The notes: a model not told the origin generated them from the sequence alone. A DNA stretch of 33,087 nucleotides from a bacterium (GCA_022774755.1 JALFLK010000003.1:1-33087), one strand, 5' to 3'. Shown: positions 15,782-23,346, counted from the stretch's first letter. Made by a program: numbers and translations.

Positions 15782-17023
15782 ATGAAAGATTATACGGAAT
15801 ATAACCTGAATTTTATGACAGAATACTTTGAAAAAGGCTGTAAAAATTCAAAGGACAGAAAAATCGGTATTGAAGTTGAAAATTTTTTGATTGAAAAAGA
15901 TACAAAGGAGCCTGTTTCTTTCTACGGCGACGGCGGTGTGGAGCAATTACTTGAAAGCTTATCCGAAAATTTTGAGTCCGAACACAGAGAAAACGGCAGA
16001 CTTTTGGGCTTAAGCGGAAAGGATTATTCACTTACCGTTGAACCCGGCGGACAGCTTGAGATTAGTATGATTCCCAAAAAATCTATTGAAGAAATCGAAA
16101 AAACATACAGGGAATTTTTAAACCTGATTTTACCCTTGCTTGAGAAAGAAAACTGCCTCCTTGTAAACTGCGGTTATCATCCGTCCTTTAAGTGCGGTGA
16201 TATTCCTCTTATCCCCAAAAACAGATACAGGGTTATGGACGATTATTTTAATGAGTTAGGCACCTGCGGGATGAATATGATGAGAGGCAGTGCCTCGGTT
16301 CAGGTGAATATAGACTACTGTTCCCCCCGGGACTTTAAAAGAAAATACAAGCTTGCAAATCTGCTTGCGCCTGTGATTTATCTTATCTGTGACAACAGCC
16401 CCGTTTTTGAGGGAGAGGAAAATCATAAGAATTGCGTTCGTGCAGGTGTATGGAGAAGCTTAGATAAAAAACGCTGTGCCTTGCCTGTTAAAAAAAGCTT
16501 TGATGATTTCGGCTTCAGAGAGTATGCCGAGTTTGTTTACAATTCGGTGCCGTTGTTTGACAGAGAAGAAAAAATCACATCATATACTATGACAAACCGT
16601 GAGTTTTATAAGGACGCACCCATAACAAAAGCCGATGTTGAGCATATGATTTCTATGGTTTTTCCCGATGTCAGGCTGAAAACCTACCTTGAACTGCGAA
16701 TGGCGGACAGTATGGAGCTTGAATATGCGCTTAGCTATGCATCTTTGGTGAAATCGCTGTTTTCCGATGACGATGCAATAGACCGTGGGCTGGGCGTTTT
16801 TGATTCTGAAAATCCCGACGATATAAACAACGCTGTTGATGCGGTGATGAAAAACGGCTTTGACGCCCAAATATACGGCAAGAGCGTTAAAACTATCATA
16901 AAGGAATTGTTCGGCATTGCAGAAGAAAAAGCCTCGGAGTCGGAGAAAAAATACCTTGCAGTTCTTGAAAATCTTGCTCTGCAATCTAAAAATCTGCGTA
17001 TGGTAAAAATCGGGAAACACTGA
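15782..17023 (+). CDS. Glutamate-cysteine ligase, plant/EgtA type (GCS2 family)
   Basis: Predicted to join glutamate by its side-chain carboxyl to cysteine, giving gamma-glutamylcysteine. The 413-residue protein has the GCS2 landmarks: GIEVENFL (29-36), LTVEPGGQLEIS (84-95), MMRGSASVQVNIDY followed by LLAPVIYLICDNSPVFEG, and YLELRMADSM near the C-terminus, each matching plant GSH1 motifs. The ATG at 15782 follows GGAGG by five bases; an upstream TTG is rejected. It is the first gene of a two-gene plus-strand unit. The last three codons (Gly-Lys-His) and the stop lie inside repeat copy 3, so the original C-terminus was probably replaced. The family also makes other gamma-glutamyl amides, so the substrate is likely rather than proven. 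Confidence 0.85.
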   Translation: MKDYTEYNLNFMTEYFEKGCKNSKDRKIGIEVENFLIEKDTKEPVSFYGDGGVEQLLESLSENFESEHRENGRLLGLSGKDYSLTVEPGGQLEISMIPKKSIEEIEKTYREFLNLILPLLEKENCLLVNCGYHPSFKCGDIPLIPKNRYRVMDDYFNELGTCGMNMMRGSASVQVNIDYCSPRDFKRKYKLANLLAPVIYLICDNSPVFEGEENHKNCVRAGVWRSLDKKRCALPVKKSFDDFGFREYAEFVYNSVPLFDREEKITSYTMTNREFYKDAPITKADVEHMISMVFPDVRLKTYLELRMADSMELEYALSYASLVKSLFSDDDAIDRGLGVFDSENPDDINNAVDAVMKNGFDAQIYGKSVKTIIKELFGIAEEKASESEKKYLAVLENLALQSKNLRMVKIGKH

Positions 17024-17130
17024 ATAAGTCACGCTGAGAGCTGTTTGCACATTTCGCCCGGCATTTTCCGCCGGTTGCCGAAAAAATCTGACGGCGCAAT
17101 ATGCACAAACGATTTAATCAGTATTTCACT
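17011..17130. repeat. MITE-like element, copy 3 (120 bp, internally different)
   Basis: The outer parts match copies 1 and 2: CGGGAAACACTGAATAAGTC at the left and GACGGCGCAATATGCACAAA at the right, ending CAGTATTTCACT. The middle is shorter and different (GCCCGGCATTTTCCGCCGG). It lies in the same orientation as copy 2, overlaps the stop codon of the ligase gene and ends 24 bp before the next ATG. A target duplication is not clear. Confidence 0.8.
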
Positions 17131-17153
17131 TAAATACAAGAAGGGTTTATTTA

Positions 17154-18482
17154 ATGAAAACATTTGACCGTGAATACGAAAAAACAGTCAGAGATAATTT
17201 TGAGGAATGTCAAAAGTCCTACAAGGCGCAAAGGGAGTATATTTTAAATTCCACAGCTCAGTATCACGGGGTTTTTGTAAAGACCCTGTGTATTCCGAAG
17301 ATATTTTCAAAAGAACAATGGGAGAGATTAAAATATATTGCGGAATTTACCCATAAAATTCTTGAAAAAACCATAAGACGCTATAAAAAGGACGAAAATT
17401 TCAGAGAAAAATTCGGCTTTGACAAAGAGCTTGAACAGCTTATTTTGCAGGAATCATATATAGATTCCCTGCTTCCCGTTGAAAGGGTTGACATTTTCTT
17501 TAACGAAGAAACAGGGGATTTTAAATTCTGCGAAATTAACACCGACGGCACCAGCGCAATGAACGAGGACAGGGAGCTTAATCTCGCCCTTAAAAAGACA
17601 TATGCCTTCGGCGAGTTTGCAAAGGCGCACAAAACGGGCAGTTTTGAGCTTTTTGACTCTTTTGTCAGGGAGTTTATGGATATATACGGCTCATATAAGT
17701 TTAAACGACCAAATCCGAGAGTTGCCATTGTTGATTTCCTTGATTTAGGCACATCAAACGAGTTTGAGCAGTTCAGACTTGCCTTTGAAAGAGCAGGGGT
17801 CAGTGCGGAAATCTGCGATATACGAAAGCTTGAATACAAAGACGGCGTGCTGTATTCGGAAAAGGGAAACAGAATCGACGCAATATACCGCCGTGCGGTT
17901 ACCTGCGACATTATGAACAACATTGATTCAATCCCCGATTTTATTAAGGCAGTAAAAAATCACGGCGTCTGCCTTATAGGTCCTTTGAGCACCCAGATTG
18001 TCCATTCAAAGGTGTTTTTTCAGGTGGTTTCCGACGAAAATAACCTGACCTACCTTGACAGCGACGAAATTGAGTTTGTAAAAAAGCATTTTCCCAAAAC
18101 CTATCGGCTCAAAGAAGATAATCCCCTGATTGACCTTAAGTCCATACTTGCAAATAAAGATAAATGGATAGTCAAACCTGTGGACTCCTACGGCTCAAGG
18201 GGTGTTTTTGCAGGAGTTGAGTGCAGTGACGGGGAGTGGAGTGAAAAACTAACCAAAGCCTTAGATGACGGAGAGCATATTATACAGGAATTCTGCAAGC
18301 CTTACGAAACTGTTAATATTGACTTTTCACAGGAAAATCCCCGATTTGAAAATTACAGCAATCTGTCGGGACTTTTTGTGTATAACGGTAAATTTGCAGG
18401 CGTGTATTCAAGGGTTTCAAAAACAGAGATTATCTCTACCCGTTACAGCGAAATCGCCCTTGCCACCATTACGGCAGAGTAA
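17154..18482 (+). CDS. ATP-grasp ligase of glutathionylspermidine-synthase type
   Basis: A 442-residue ATP-dependent carboxylate-amine ligase related to the C-terminal half of glutathionylspermidine synthase, a circularly permuted ATP-grasp fold. Seen in the sequence: EINTDGTSAMNEDREL (127-142), where acidic residues would bind Mg; a central domain AIVDFLDLGTSNEFEQFRLA; IDAIYRRAVTCDI (241-253); and the ATP-lid loop KPVDSYGSRG (341-350) followed by HIIQEFCKPYE. It is neither GshB nor a GshF C-terminal domain. It follows the glutamate-cysteine ligase after 130 bp, nearly all of it repeat copy 3, and shares its terminator. The likely job is to add an amine (glycine, another amino acid or a polyamine) to the carboxyl of gamma-glutamylcysteine. 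AAGAAGGG lies 11 bases upstream of the ATG. Confidence 0.78.
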   Translation: MKTFDREYEKTVRDNFEECQKSYKAQREYILNSTAQYHGVFVKTLCIPKIFSKEQWERLKYIAEFTHKILEKTIRRYKKDENFREKFGFDKELEQLILQESYIDSLLPVERVDIFFNEETGDFKFCEINTDGTSAMNEDRELNLALKKTYAFGEFAKAHKTGSFELFDSFVREFMDIYGSYKFKRPNPRVAIVDFLDLGTSNEFEQFRLAFERAGVSAEICDIRKLEYKDGVLYSEKGNRIDAIYRRAVTCDIMNNIDSIPDFIKAVKNHGVCLIGPLSTQIVHSKVFFQVVSDENNLTYLDSDEIEFVKKHFPKTYRLKEDNPLIDLKSILANKDKWIVKPVDSYGSRGVFAGVECSDGEWSEKLTKALDDGEHIIQEFCKPYETVNIDFSQENPRFENYSNLSGLFVYNGKFAGVYSRVSKTEIISTRYSEIALATITAE

Positions 18483-18595
18483 AAAACCGGATAAAATAAA
18501 ACTGAGTTAAAAACCGAAAAAAACAAAGCCTAATAAAGCAAAGCCACAATAAAACAAAACTAAATAAAGCCGTTTTAAATAGGCTTAGTTAAATT
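18483..18595. other. AT-rich gap with degenerate repeats
   Basis: After the ATP-grasp stop the DNA is a run of related short blocks (AACAAAGCCTAATAAAGC, AAAGCCACAATAAAAC, AAAACTAAATAAAGCC), about 16-18 bp each, without an open frame. No gene is visible between 18483 and 18791 except the 12-codon frame listed separately. Confidence 0.45.
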
Positions 18596-18634
18596 AAAAA
18601 CCGATGACCTGAACAATGGGGGTCATCGGTTTTC
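18596..18634. terminator. Bidirectional terminator, ligase pair and sigF operon
   Basis: A perfect 13-bp stem, AAAACCGATGACC / GGTCATCGGTTTT, with an 11-base loop. It is followed by TTTTC on the plus strand and TTTTTAATTT on the minus strand, so it serves both converging units. Confidence 0.9.
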
Positions 18635-18642
18635 TTGCAGGC

Positions 18643-18671
18643 TTAACCCTGCAAATCAGACGCAGTATAAT
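18643..18671 (+). promoter_or_regulatory. Candidate promoter in the sigF 3' gap
   Basis: TTAACC and a perfect TATAAT with a 17-bp spacer. The -10 lies within the palindrome GCAGTATAATACTGC. It would drive transcription toward sigF from its 3' side, through a 12-codon frame. Confidence 0.45.
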
Positions 18672-18694
18672 ACTGCAAAGAGGAGATATAAGAA

Positions 18695-18733
18695 ATGTAT
18701 GTTGGCTATTCTGACTGTACGGTCAGCCTTTGA
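18695..18733 (+). CDS. Possible 12-residue peptide or leader frame
   Basis: ATG at 18695 opens MYVGYSDCTVSL and stops at TGA. It is preceded by AGAGGAG at a good distance and by the promoter candidate at 18643-18671. The end of the frame forms one arm of a hairpin (GTACGGTCA / TGACCATAC). It may be a real small peptide, a leader, or chance; the ribosome binding site is the main support. Confidence 0.25.
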   Translation: MYVGYSDCTVSL

Positions 18734-18791
18734 CCATACGGAAGAAATTTTTTCTAAGCGAGAGTGATTTTTGATGTATGGCAGATTTTTG

Positions 18792-19451
18792 CTATACGGT
18801 CAGCTTCTGACGGATTGCAGTTAAGATTTTCTTTTCTCTGCGGCTGACCTGCACCTGGGTCATTCCAAGCTCCTTTGCAGTCTGGGACTGGGTTTTTTGC
18901 TTGTAATACCGAAGAATAATCAGGCTTTTGTCCTTGCTTTCAAGTTGATTTACCGCCTGAGCAAGTGACATTTTTTCCGTCAGCTTTTCTTCTCCCGAGT
19001 CCACGGGAATATCAAGAAAGCTGTCGCTGTCTTCATCTTTTTCAGAGGTCAGGGAGAGGGGAAACTGACAGCAGTTTAAAGCGTCAACAGCTTTTTCCGC
19101 AGAGCAGTTCAGCTTTTGGGCGAGGGTGCTTACGGGTATGTCACAGCCGTTTTCACGCATATATTCGTCGCAGACTTTTTTTGCTTTCAGCGAAAGCTCT
19201 TTAAGGCTTCGGCTTACCTTGACCGTTCCCGAATCTCTGAAAAGCTGTTTGATTTCTCCCAGAATAACAGGAACGGCATAGGTGGAAAACTGAAGATTTC
19301 GGCTTGAATCAAAGTTTTTTCCCGCCTTTACAAGTCCCAGACAGCCTGCGGAGAACAAATCCTCGTATTCTATTCCTCGATTTTTAAACCGCTTACAGCA
19401 GGCGTGAACAAGGCCGATGTTTTCTTCGATTAAAACTCCTTTTTTGCTCAT
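18792..19451 (-). CDS. sigF: Sporulation sigma factor F, forespore-specific
   Basis: Directs early forespore transcription. The 219-residue product has region 2 (RGIEYEDLFSAGCLGLVKA, NLQFSTYAVPVILGEIKQLFRD), the SRSLKEL segment, region 3, and region 4 ending in QSQTAKELGMTQVQVSRREKKIL. It follows spoIIAA and spoIIAB, which identifies it as SigF rather than SigG. Compared with B. subtilis SigF it lacks about 35 N-terminal residues. The ATG at 19451 has no clear Shine-Dalgarno; a 13-bp duplication (CGAAAAAGATAAA, then CGAAAAAGATGAG) links the spoIIAB stop and this start. The 3' end repeats part of the downstream gap (GCTGACCGTA). Confidence 0.93.
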   Translation of the reverse strand: MSKKGVLIEENIGLVHACCKRFKNRGIEYEDLFSAGCLGLVKAGKNFDSSRNLQFSTYAVPVILGEIKQLFRDSGTVKVSRSLKELSLKAKKVCDEYMRENGCDIPVSTLAQKLNCSAEKAVDALNCCQFPLSLTSEKDEDSDSFLDIPVDSGEEKLTEKMSLAQAVNQLESKDKSLIILRYYKQKTQSQTAKELGMTQVQVSRREKKILTAIRQKLTV

Positions 19452-19460
19452 CTTTTTCGT

Positions 19461-19898
19461 TTATCTTTTTCGTGGAATAATGGTTTTTTCCATTGTGACC
19501 GTTGTGCCCTTGCCCGGGGCGGAGCTTACCTTAACCTTGTCCATAAAGCTCTGCATTACGGCAAAGCCCAGACCTGCCCGTTCTTCCTCGGGAGCAGTGG
19601 TAAACAGCGGTTCCATAGCCTTTTCTATGTCTTCAATACCGCATCCACGGTCACGGATTTTTAAAATAACCTTGTTTTTGTCGGTGATTTTTCCGTTTAT
19701 GTAAATTGTTCCGTCCTCCATTTTGTAGCCGTGAACTATGGAGTTTGTTACAGCCTCGGACACGGCGGTTTTTATGTCCGCCAGCTCGTTAATGGTCGGG
19801 TCAAGATTCAGCACAAATGCCGAAACAACGCTTCGGGCAAAGCTTTCGTTAATGCTTTTGCTTGCAAAACTTATGTTCATTTCGTTTACGATTTTCAT
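19461..19898 (-). CDS. spoIIAB: Anti-sigma F factor, serine kinase
   Basis: Binds and inhibits SigF and phosphorylates SpoIIAA. The 145-residue GHKL-type protein shows AVSEAVTNSIVHGY (N box), KIRDRGCGIEDIEKAMEPLFTT (G1 box) and ERAGLGFAVMQSFMDKV (G2 box). It overlaps spoIIAA by 4 bp and is followed by sigF after nine bases, the standard operon order. Confidence 0.96.
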   Translation of the reverse strand: MKIVNEMNISFASKSINESFARSVVSAFVLNLDPTINELADIKTAVSEAVTNSIVHGYKMEDGTIYINGKITDKNKVILKIRDRGCGIEDIEKAMEPLFTTAPEEERAGLGFAVMQSFMDKVKVSSAPGKGTTVTMEKTIIPRKR

Positions 19899-20197
19899 TT
19901 TAATACCCCCAATGCGCCTACCCCTGAAAGAGCGATGATTTTCTCCAGCCGTTTCGGTACGTTTACCACCCTGAGGTTTCCGCCCAAAAGGCTCATAGTG
20001 CGGTATCTGCCCATAATTAAGCCGATGCCGGAGCTGTCCATAAAGCTCACCTTAGAAAAGTCAAGGGTCAGGGTTTTCGGGTGCAGGCTTTCTGCTTGTC
20101 CGTCAATCTGACTCCTTATGGAGCCTGCATTGTTATGGTCGATTTCTCCCGACAAAAAAACAGTTATTACATTTTTATCGTATTCAGTTTTTATCAT
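19895..20197 (-). CDS. spoIIAA: Anti-sigma F factor antagonist
   Basis: Frees SigF from SpoIIAB when dephosphorylated. The 100-residue STAS-domain protein carries the MDSSGIGLIMGRY motif; the second Ser (Ser56) corresponds to the phosphorylated residue. First gene of the spoIIA operon. The site before the ATG (GGGATG) is weak. No convincing sigma-H promoter is visible; the upstream DNA is a repeat block (20215-20276) and the folC terminator. Confidence 0.95.
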   Translation of the reverse strand: MIKTEYDKNVITVFLSGEIDHNNAGSIRSQIDGQAESLHPKTLTLDFSKVSFMDSSGIGLIMGRYRTMSLLGGNLRVVNVPKRLEKIIALSGVGALGVLK

Positions 20198-20214
20198 TTT
20201 AACATCCCGCTTTA

Positions 20215-20276
20215 CAAAAAATGTCCGAAAAAATATCCGCTAAAATGACCGCAAAAACGGCCGTAAAAAATGTCCA
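20215..20276. repeat. Degenerate 11-14 bp repeat upstream of spoIIAA
   Basis: Five blocks of the form AAAAAATGTCCG follow one another (AAAAAATGTCCG, AAAAAATATCCGC, AAAATGACCGC, AAAAACGGCCG, AAAAAATGTCC). The array fills the DNA between the folC terminator stem and the spoIIAA ribosome binding site. Confidence 0.55.
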
Positions 20277-20299
20277 TACTTATTATATTAAGTATGGAC
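20264..20299 (-). terminator. Terminator of the trmN-rsmI-folC operon
   Basis: A perfect 11-bp stem (GTCCATACTTA / TAAGTATGGAC) with a 6-base loop is followed on the minus strand by ATTTTTT. It isolates folC from the spoIIA operon. Confidence 0.85.
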
Positions 20300-20333
20300 T
20301 GCAAAATTTGTATTATTCACTTGTCGTAAAAAT

Positions 20334-21623
20334 TTATTTATTAAGCTTATTAAGAATATATGGTCGTATCTCACTGCAAAGGTACAGAGAACCGCATATT
20401 ACAAGGCAAAGTCCGTCTTTTTGCGCCTTTTCATAGGCGTAGTCAAAGGCTGAAACAGGACTGCCGACGGCTTTCACATTTTTAAAATGCCCCTTACATT
20501 CCTGTGCAAGCTCCTCTGCTTTCAGACTTCTGGGGTTTTCAACATCAACGCAGATAACCTCGGTAAAGGTGTTTTCAAGCAATTCTATGGAAGAAACGCT
20601 GTCCTTGTCACTCATCATTCCCATAATGCAGATTTTATCGCTGTGGGGAACAAGGGTGCAAAGAGAGTCTGCAAGCGCCTTTATTCCGTTGGGGTTGTGA
20701 GCGCCGTCAAGAATTACAAGGGGGGATTTCCCCATAACCTCCAGCCTTGCAGGATTTTTTGCGGATTTAAAGCCTTTTACAATGCTCCCCTTTGAAATTT
20801 CAAGAATACCGCCTCGGTTCAGGGCGTCTATTGCCGAAAGGACGGTTTTTGCGTTTTCAATCTGATGTATTCCCGCAAGAGGCAGACGGAGCTTTTCGCC
20901 CTTGTATTCAAAAACGGATTCTTCTATGGTTGTTTTTATGATTTTAACGGTGACATCTTCGCTTTTGTAAAGGGGAACGCCCTTGGCTTTGGCGGTATCT
21001 TCAATAACGCTCATTGCCTTAAAATCCTGCTTTGAGGTTACGGCGACGCTGTTTTCTTTAATAATACCGCATTTTTGCTCTGCGATTTTTTCAAGGGTAC
21101 CGCCCAAAACTGCGGTGTGGTCAATTCCCACTGTTGTAATAATACTGCAAAGGGGCGGTTTAATTACATTTGTGCAGTCAAGCAGACCGCCCATACCCGT
21201 TTCAAGAACTACCACATCGCACTTTTTAAGGCTGTGAATGTAAAATTCAACAGCCATAATGTATTCAAATTCGGTGATTATGCAGTCCTGCTCACGGAGC
21301 TTTTCAACAAGGGGAAAGGTTTTTTCTACCGCCTCTGCCAGGTCGCTTTGGGAAATCATCTCTCCGTTAATCTGTATTCTCTCTCTGAAATCCGTAATAT
21401 ACGGAGAAATAAAAAGCCCTGTTTTGTATCCCTCACAAATAAGCACCGAGGACAAAAGCTGACACACCGAGCCTTTACCGTTTGTTCCGGCAACGTGTAT
21501 GAATTTAAGCTTATCCTGGGGATTGCCCATAAGGCTCAGGAGCTTTTTTATTCTGTCGAGCCCCGGGCGTGAGCCGAAGCTGAGCAGTGAATGAATTTTT
21601 TTGATTGCGTTTTCATAAGTCAT
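20334..21623 (-). CDS. folC: Folylpolyglutamate synthase / dihydrofolate synthase
   Basis: Adds glutamate to dihydropteroate and folates. The 429-residue Mur-ligase-like protein has the ATP loop HVAGTNGKGSVCQLL (near 44-58), FISPYITDFRERIQING, ETGMGGLLDCTN, the GIDHTAVLGGTLEKIAEQK segment with the carbamylated-Lys region, and the C-terminal LDGAHNPNGIKAL. Its start overlaps rsmI by 4 bp. It is the last gene of a three-gene operon. Confidence 0.94.
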   Translation of the reverse strand: MTYENAIKKIHSLLSFGSRPGLDRIKKLLSLMGNPQDKLKFIHVAGTNGKGSVCQLLSSVLICEGYKTGLFISPYITDFRERIQINGEMISQSDLAEAVEKTFPLVEKLREQDCIITEFEYIMAVEFYIHSLKKCDVVVLETGMGGLLDCTNVIKPPLCSIITTVGIDHTAVLGGTLEKIAEQKCGIIKENSVAVTSKQDFKAMSVIEDTAKAKGVPLYKSEDVTVKIIKTTIEESVFEYKGEKLRLPLAGIHQIENAKTVLSAIDALNRGGILEISKGSIVKGFKSAKNPARLEVMGKSPLVILDGAHNPNGIKALADSLCTLVPHSDKICIMGMMSDKDSVSSIELLENTFTEVICVDVENPRSLKAEELAQECKGHFKNVKAVGSPVSAFDYAYEKAQKDGLCLVICGSLYLCSEIRPYILNKLNK

Positions 21624-22450
21624 TTTATCATATTCCTGTAAATATCATTTTTCTTTAAGCCTGTTATTTCCGAGGCTTCTTTTGCCGAGTCTGTTGCTTT
21701 CATTCCCTTTTCCATAAGCTCTTTTGCAAGGGCGACGGCGTCTTCAAGAGTATATCCGCCTGCCGGTGTTTCCTGCTGTTTACAGCCCTCAAGCACCAAA
21801 ACGATTTCTCCCTTTATGCTGCCGTCAGAGAGATTCTCTGCGGCATAGGCAGTGGTAGTGGGAATAACCTCCTCGTGGATTTTGGTTATTTCTCTTACAA
21901 CAGTCAGCTTTCTGTCGCCGAAAAATCCGTATAAGTCCTTTAAGGTGGAGGGCAGTTTGTGGGGAGCCTCGTAAAAAATCATTGTTCGTTTTTCGTTTTT
22001 CAGGCTTTCCAAATGCTCCTTACGGCTTTTTTTGTTTACGCTCAAAAAGCCTTCAAAGGTGAATCTGCCTGTTTCAAGTCCCGACACGGCTATTGCGGAG
22101 ATAAGGGCGCTGGGGCCGGGAACAACGGCGGTTTCTATGCGCTTTTCACGGCAGAGCTTTACCAAATCTTCGCCGGGGTCGGAAATACAGGGCATACCTG
22201 CGTCGGTAACTATTGCACAGCTTTCGCCCTGCAAAATTCTCTGACATATTATTTCGCCCCGTTCACGCTTATTATGCTCAAAGTAGCTTATCATAGGCTT
22301 TTTAATGCCGAAATGATTTAGCAGCTTCAGGGTTACTCTTGTGTCCTCGGCGGCAATAAAATCCACCGAGCCCAGGGTTTCAACGGCTCTTGGGGACAAA
22401 TCCCCCAGATTGCCTATGGGTGTTCCCACTACATATAAAATTCCGCTCAT
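21620..22450 (-). CDS. rsmI: 16S rRNA (cytidine-1402-2'-O)-methyltransferase
   Basis: Methylates the ribose of C1402 in the ribosomal P site, using SAM. The 276-residue tetrapyrrole-methylase-fold protein has LYVVGTPIGNLGDLSPRA, AEDTRVTLKLLNHFGI, VTDAGMPCISDPG, VVPGPSALISAIAVSG and the IFYEAPHKLPSTL segment. A C-terminal helical region (TDSAKEASEITGLKKNDIY) is typical of Bacillota RsmI. It overlaps both neighbours by 4 bp. Confidence 0.95.
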   Translation of the reverse strand: MSGILYVVGTPIGNLGDLSPRAVETLGSVDFIAAEDTRVTLKLLNHFGIKKPMISYFEHNKRERGEIICQRILQGESCAIVTDAGMPCISDPGEDLVKLCREKRIETAVVPGPSALISAIAVSGLETGRFTFEGFLSVNKKSRKEHLESLKNEKRTMIFYEAPHKLPSTLKDLYGFFGDRKLTVVREITKIHEEVIPTTTAYAAENLSDGSIKGEIVLVLEGCKQQETPAGGYTLEDAVALAKELMEKGMKATDSAKEASEITGLKKNDIYRNMIK

Positions 22451-23220
22451 TTATTTATCTCCTGTTTTGCAGAATCAGTATCGCCTGTTTTGTAGCATCC
22501 GTATATTCTGCGCATTTCTTCGGAAAAATCGCCCTTGTCATCCTCGATAAAAAGCACGGGCATCGTCTGTAAAAAACCTCTGTTTCCGCCTCTGCGACCT
22601 TCAATCAAAAACAGCTTAGGCTCCTTGTTCTGCCTTTGCTGAACAAATCTCAGCCGCTTGGGCTCAAGGTGATATTTGCGCATTGTTTCAATTACATCGC
22701 TGAGCCTTTCGGGACGCTGGCACATACAAAATCTTCCGCCGAACTGCAAAAGCCGTGAGGCACAGCTTACTATGTCCTCAAGTGTGCAGGATTCTTCGTG
22801 GCGGGCAAGCATTTTTTCCTTGTCGGGGTTTACAATTCCGCTTCCGCTGAGCTTGTAGGGAGGGTTTGAAACCACCAAATCGTAGTAGCCGTACCTTAGC
22901 TTACTGCGGAGATTGCGCAAATCTCCATGGACGGGGTGAATGTACTTGCCGAGGCCGTTAATCAGCACCGAACGCTTTATCATATCGTAGGCGTCGTCCT
23001 GAATTTCCACAGCAGTAACATTGAGATTTTTGCCCATTTCCCTTGCCCAGATAAGGGGGATAGTACCGCACCCTGTGCCCAACTCCACCGATTTGTCGTG
23101 CTTTTTCGGCATAGCAAAGTCGGCAAGCAATATGGTATCGGTGGAAAAATGGTGTTTATCGCTGACGATTACCTTAATATTTTTGCCCAAAGGCTCATAA
23201 TGTTCGTTATCCTTAAGCAT
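22447..23220 (-). CDS. tRNA1(Val) A37 N6-methyltransferase-like protein (TrmN6/YfiC family)
   Basis: A 257-residue SAM-dependent methyltransferase. ELGTGCGTIPLIWA is the SAM loop and VSNPPYKLSGSG the NPPY motif for methylation of an amino nitrogen. HHFSTDTILLADF at the N-terminus is typical of the YabB/TrmN6 group (COG4123). The E. coli member modifies A37 of tRNA-Val; the target in Bacillota is less certain. It is first in the operon with rsmI and folC; the pairing with rsmI is common in Bacillota. GGAG precedes the ATG. Confidence 0.87.
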   Translation of the reverse strand: MLKDNEHYEPLGKNIKVIVSDKHHFSTDTILLADFAMPKKHDKSVELGTGCGTIPLIWAREMGKNLNVTAVEIQDDAYDMIKRSVLINGLGKYIHPVHGDLRNLRSKLRYGYYDLVVSNPPYKLSGSGIVNPDKEKMLARHEESCTLEDIVSCASRLLQFGGRFCMCQRPERLSDVIETMRKYHLEPKRLRFVQQRQNKEPKLFLIEGRRGGNRGFLQTMPVLFIEDDKGDFSEEMRRIYGCYKTGDTDSAKQEINK

Positions 23221-23313
23221 TTTATACTCCAGACTGATACTGATTTACAGCTCTGTATCTCTTTGTATCTTCTTATATACCGTGATTTATGGGTTTGTTC
23301 TGCATTAACTTAC

Positions 23314-23342
23314 ATTTTACTATATTTTGTTAAATCGGTAAA
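23314..23342 (-). promoter_or_regulatory. Promoter of the trmN6-like/rsmI/folC operon
   Basis: Minus-strand TTTACC and TAAAAT with a 17-bp spacer, about 95 bases before the ATG. Confidence 0.55.
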
Positions 23343-23346
23343 GGGA

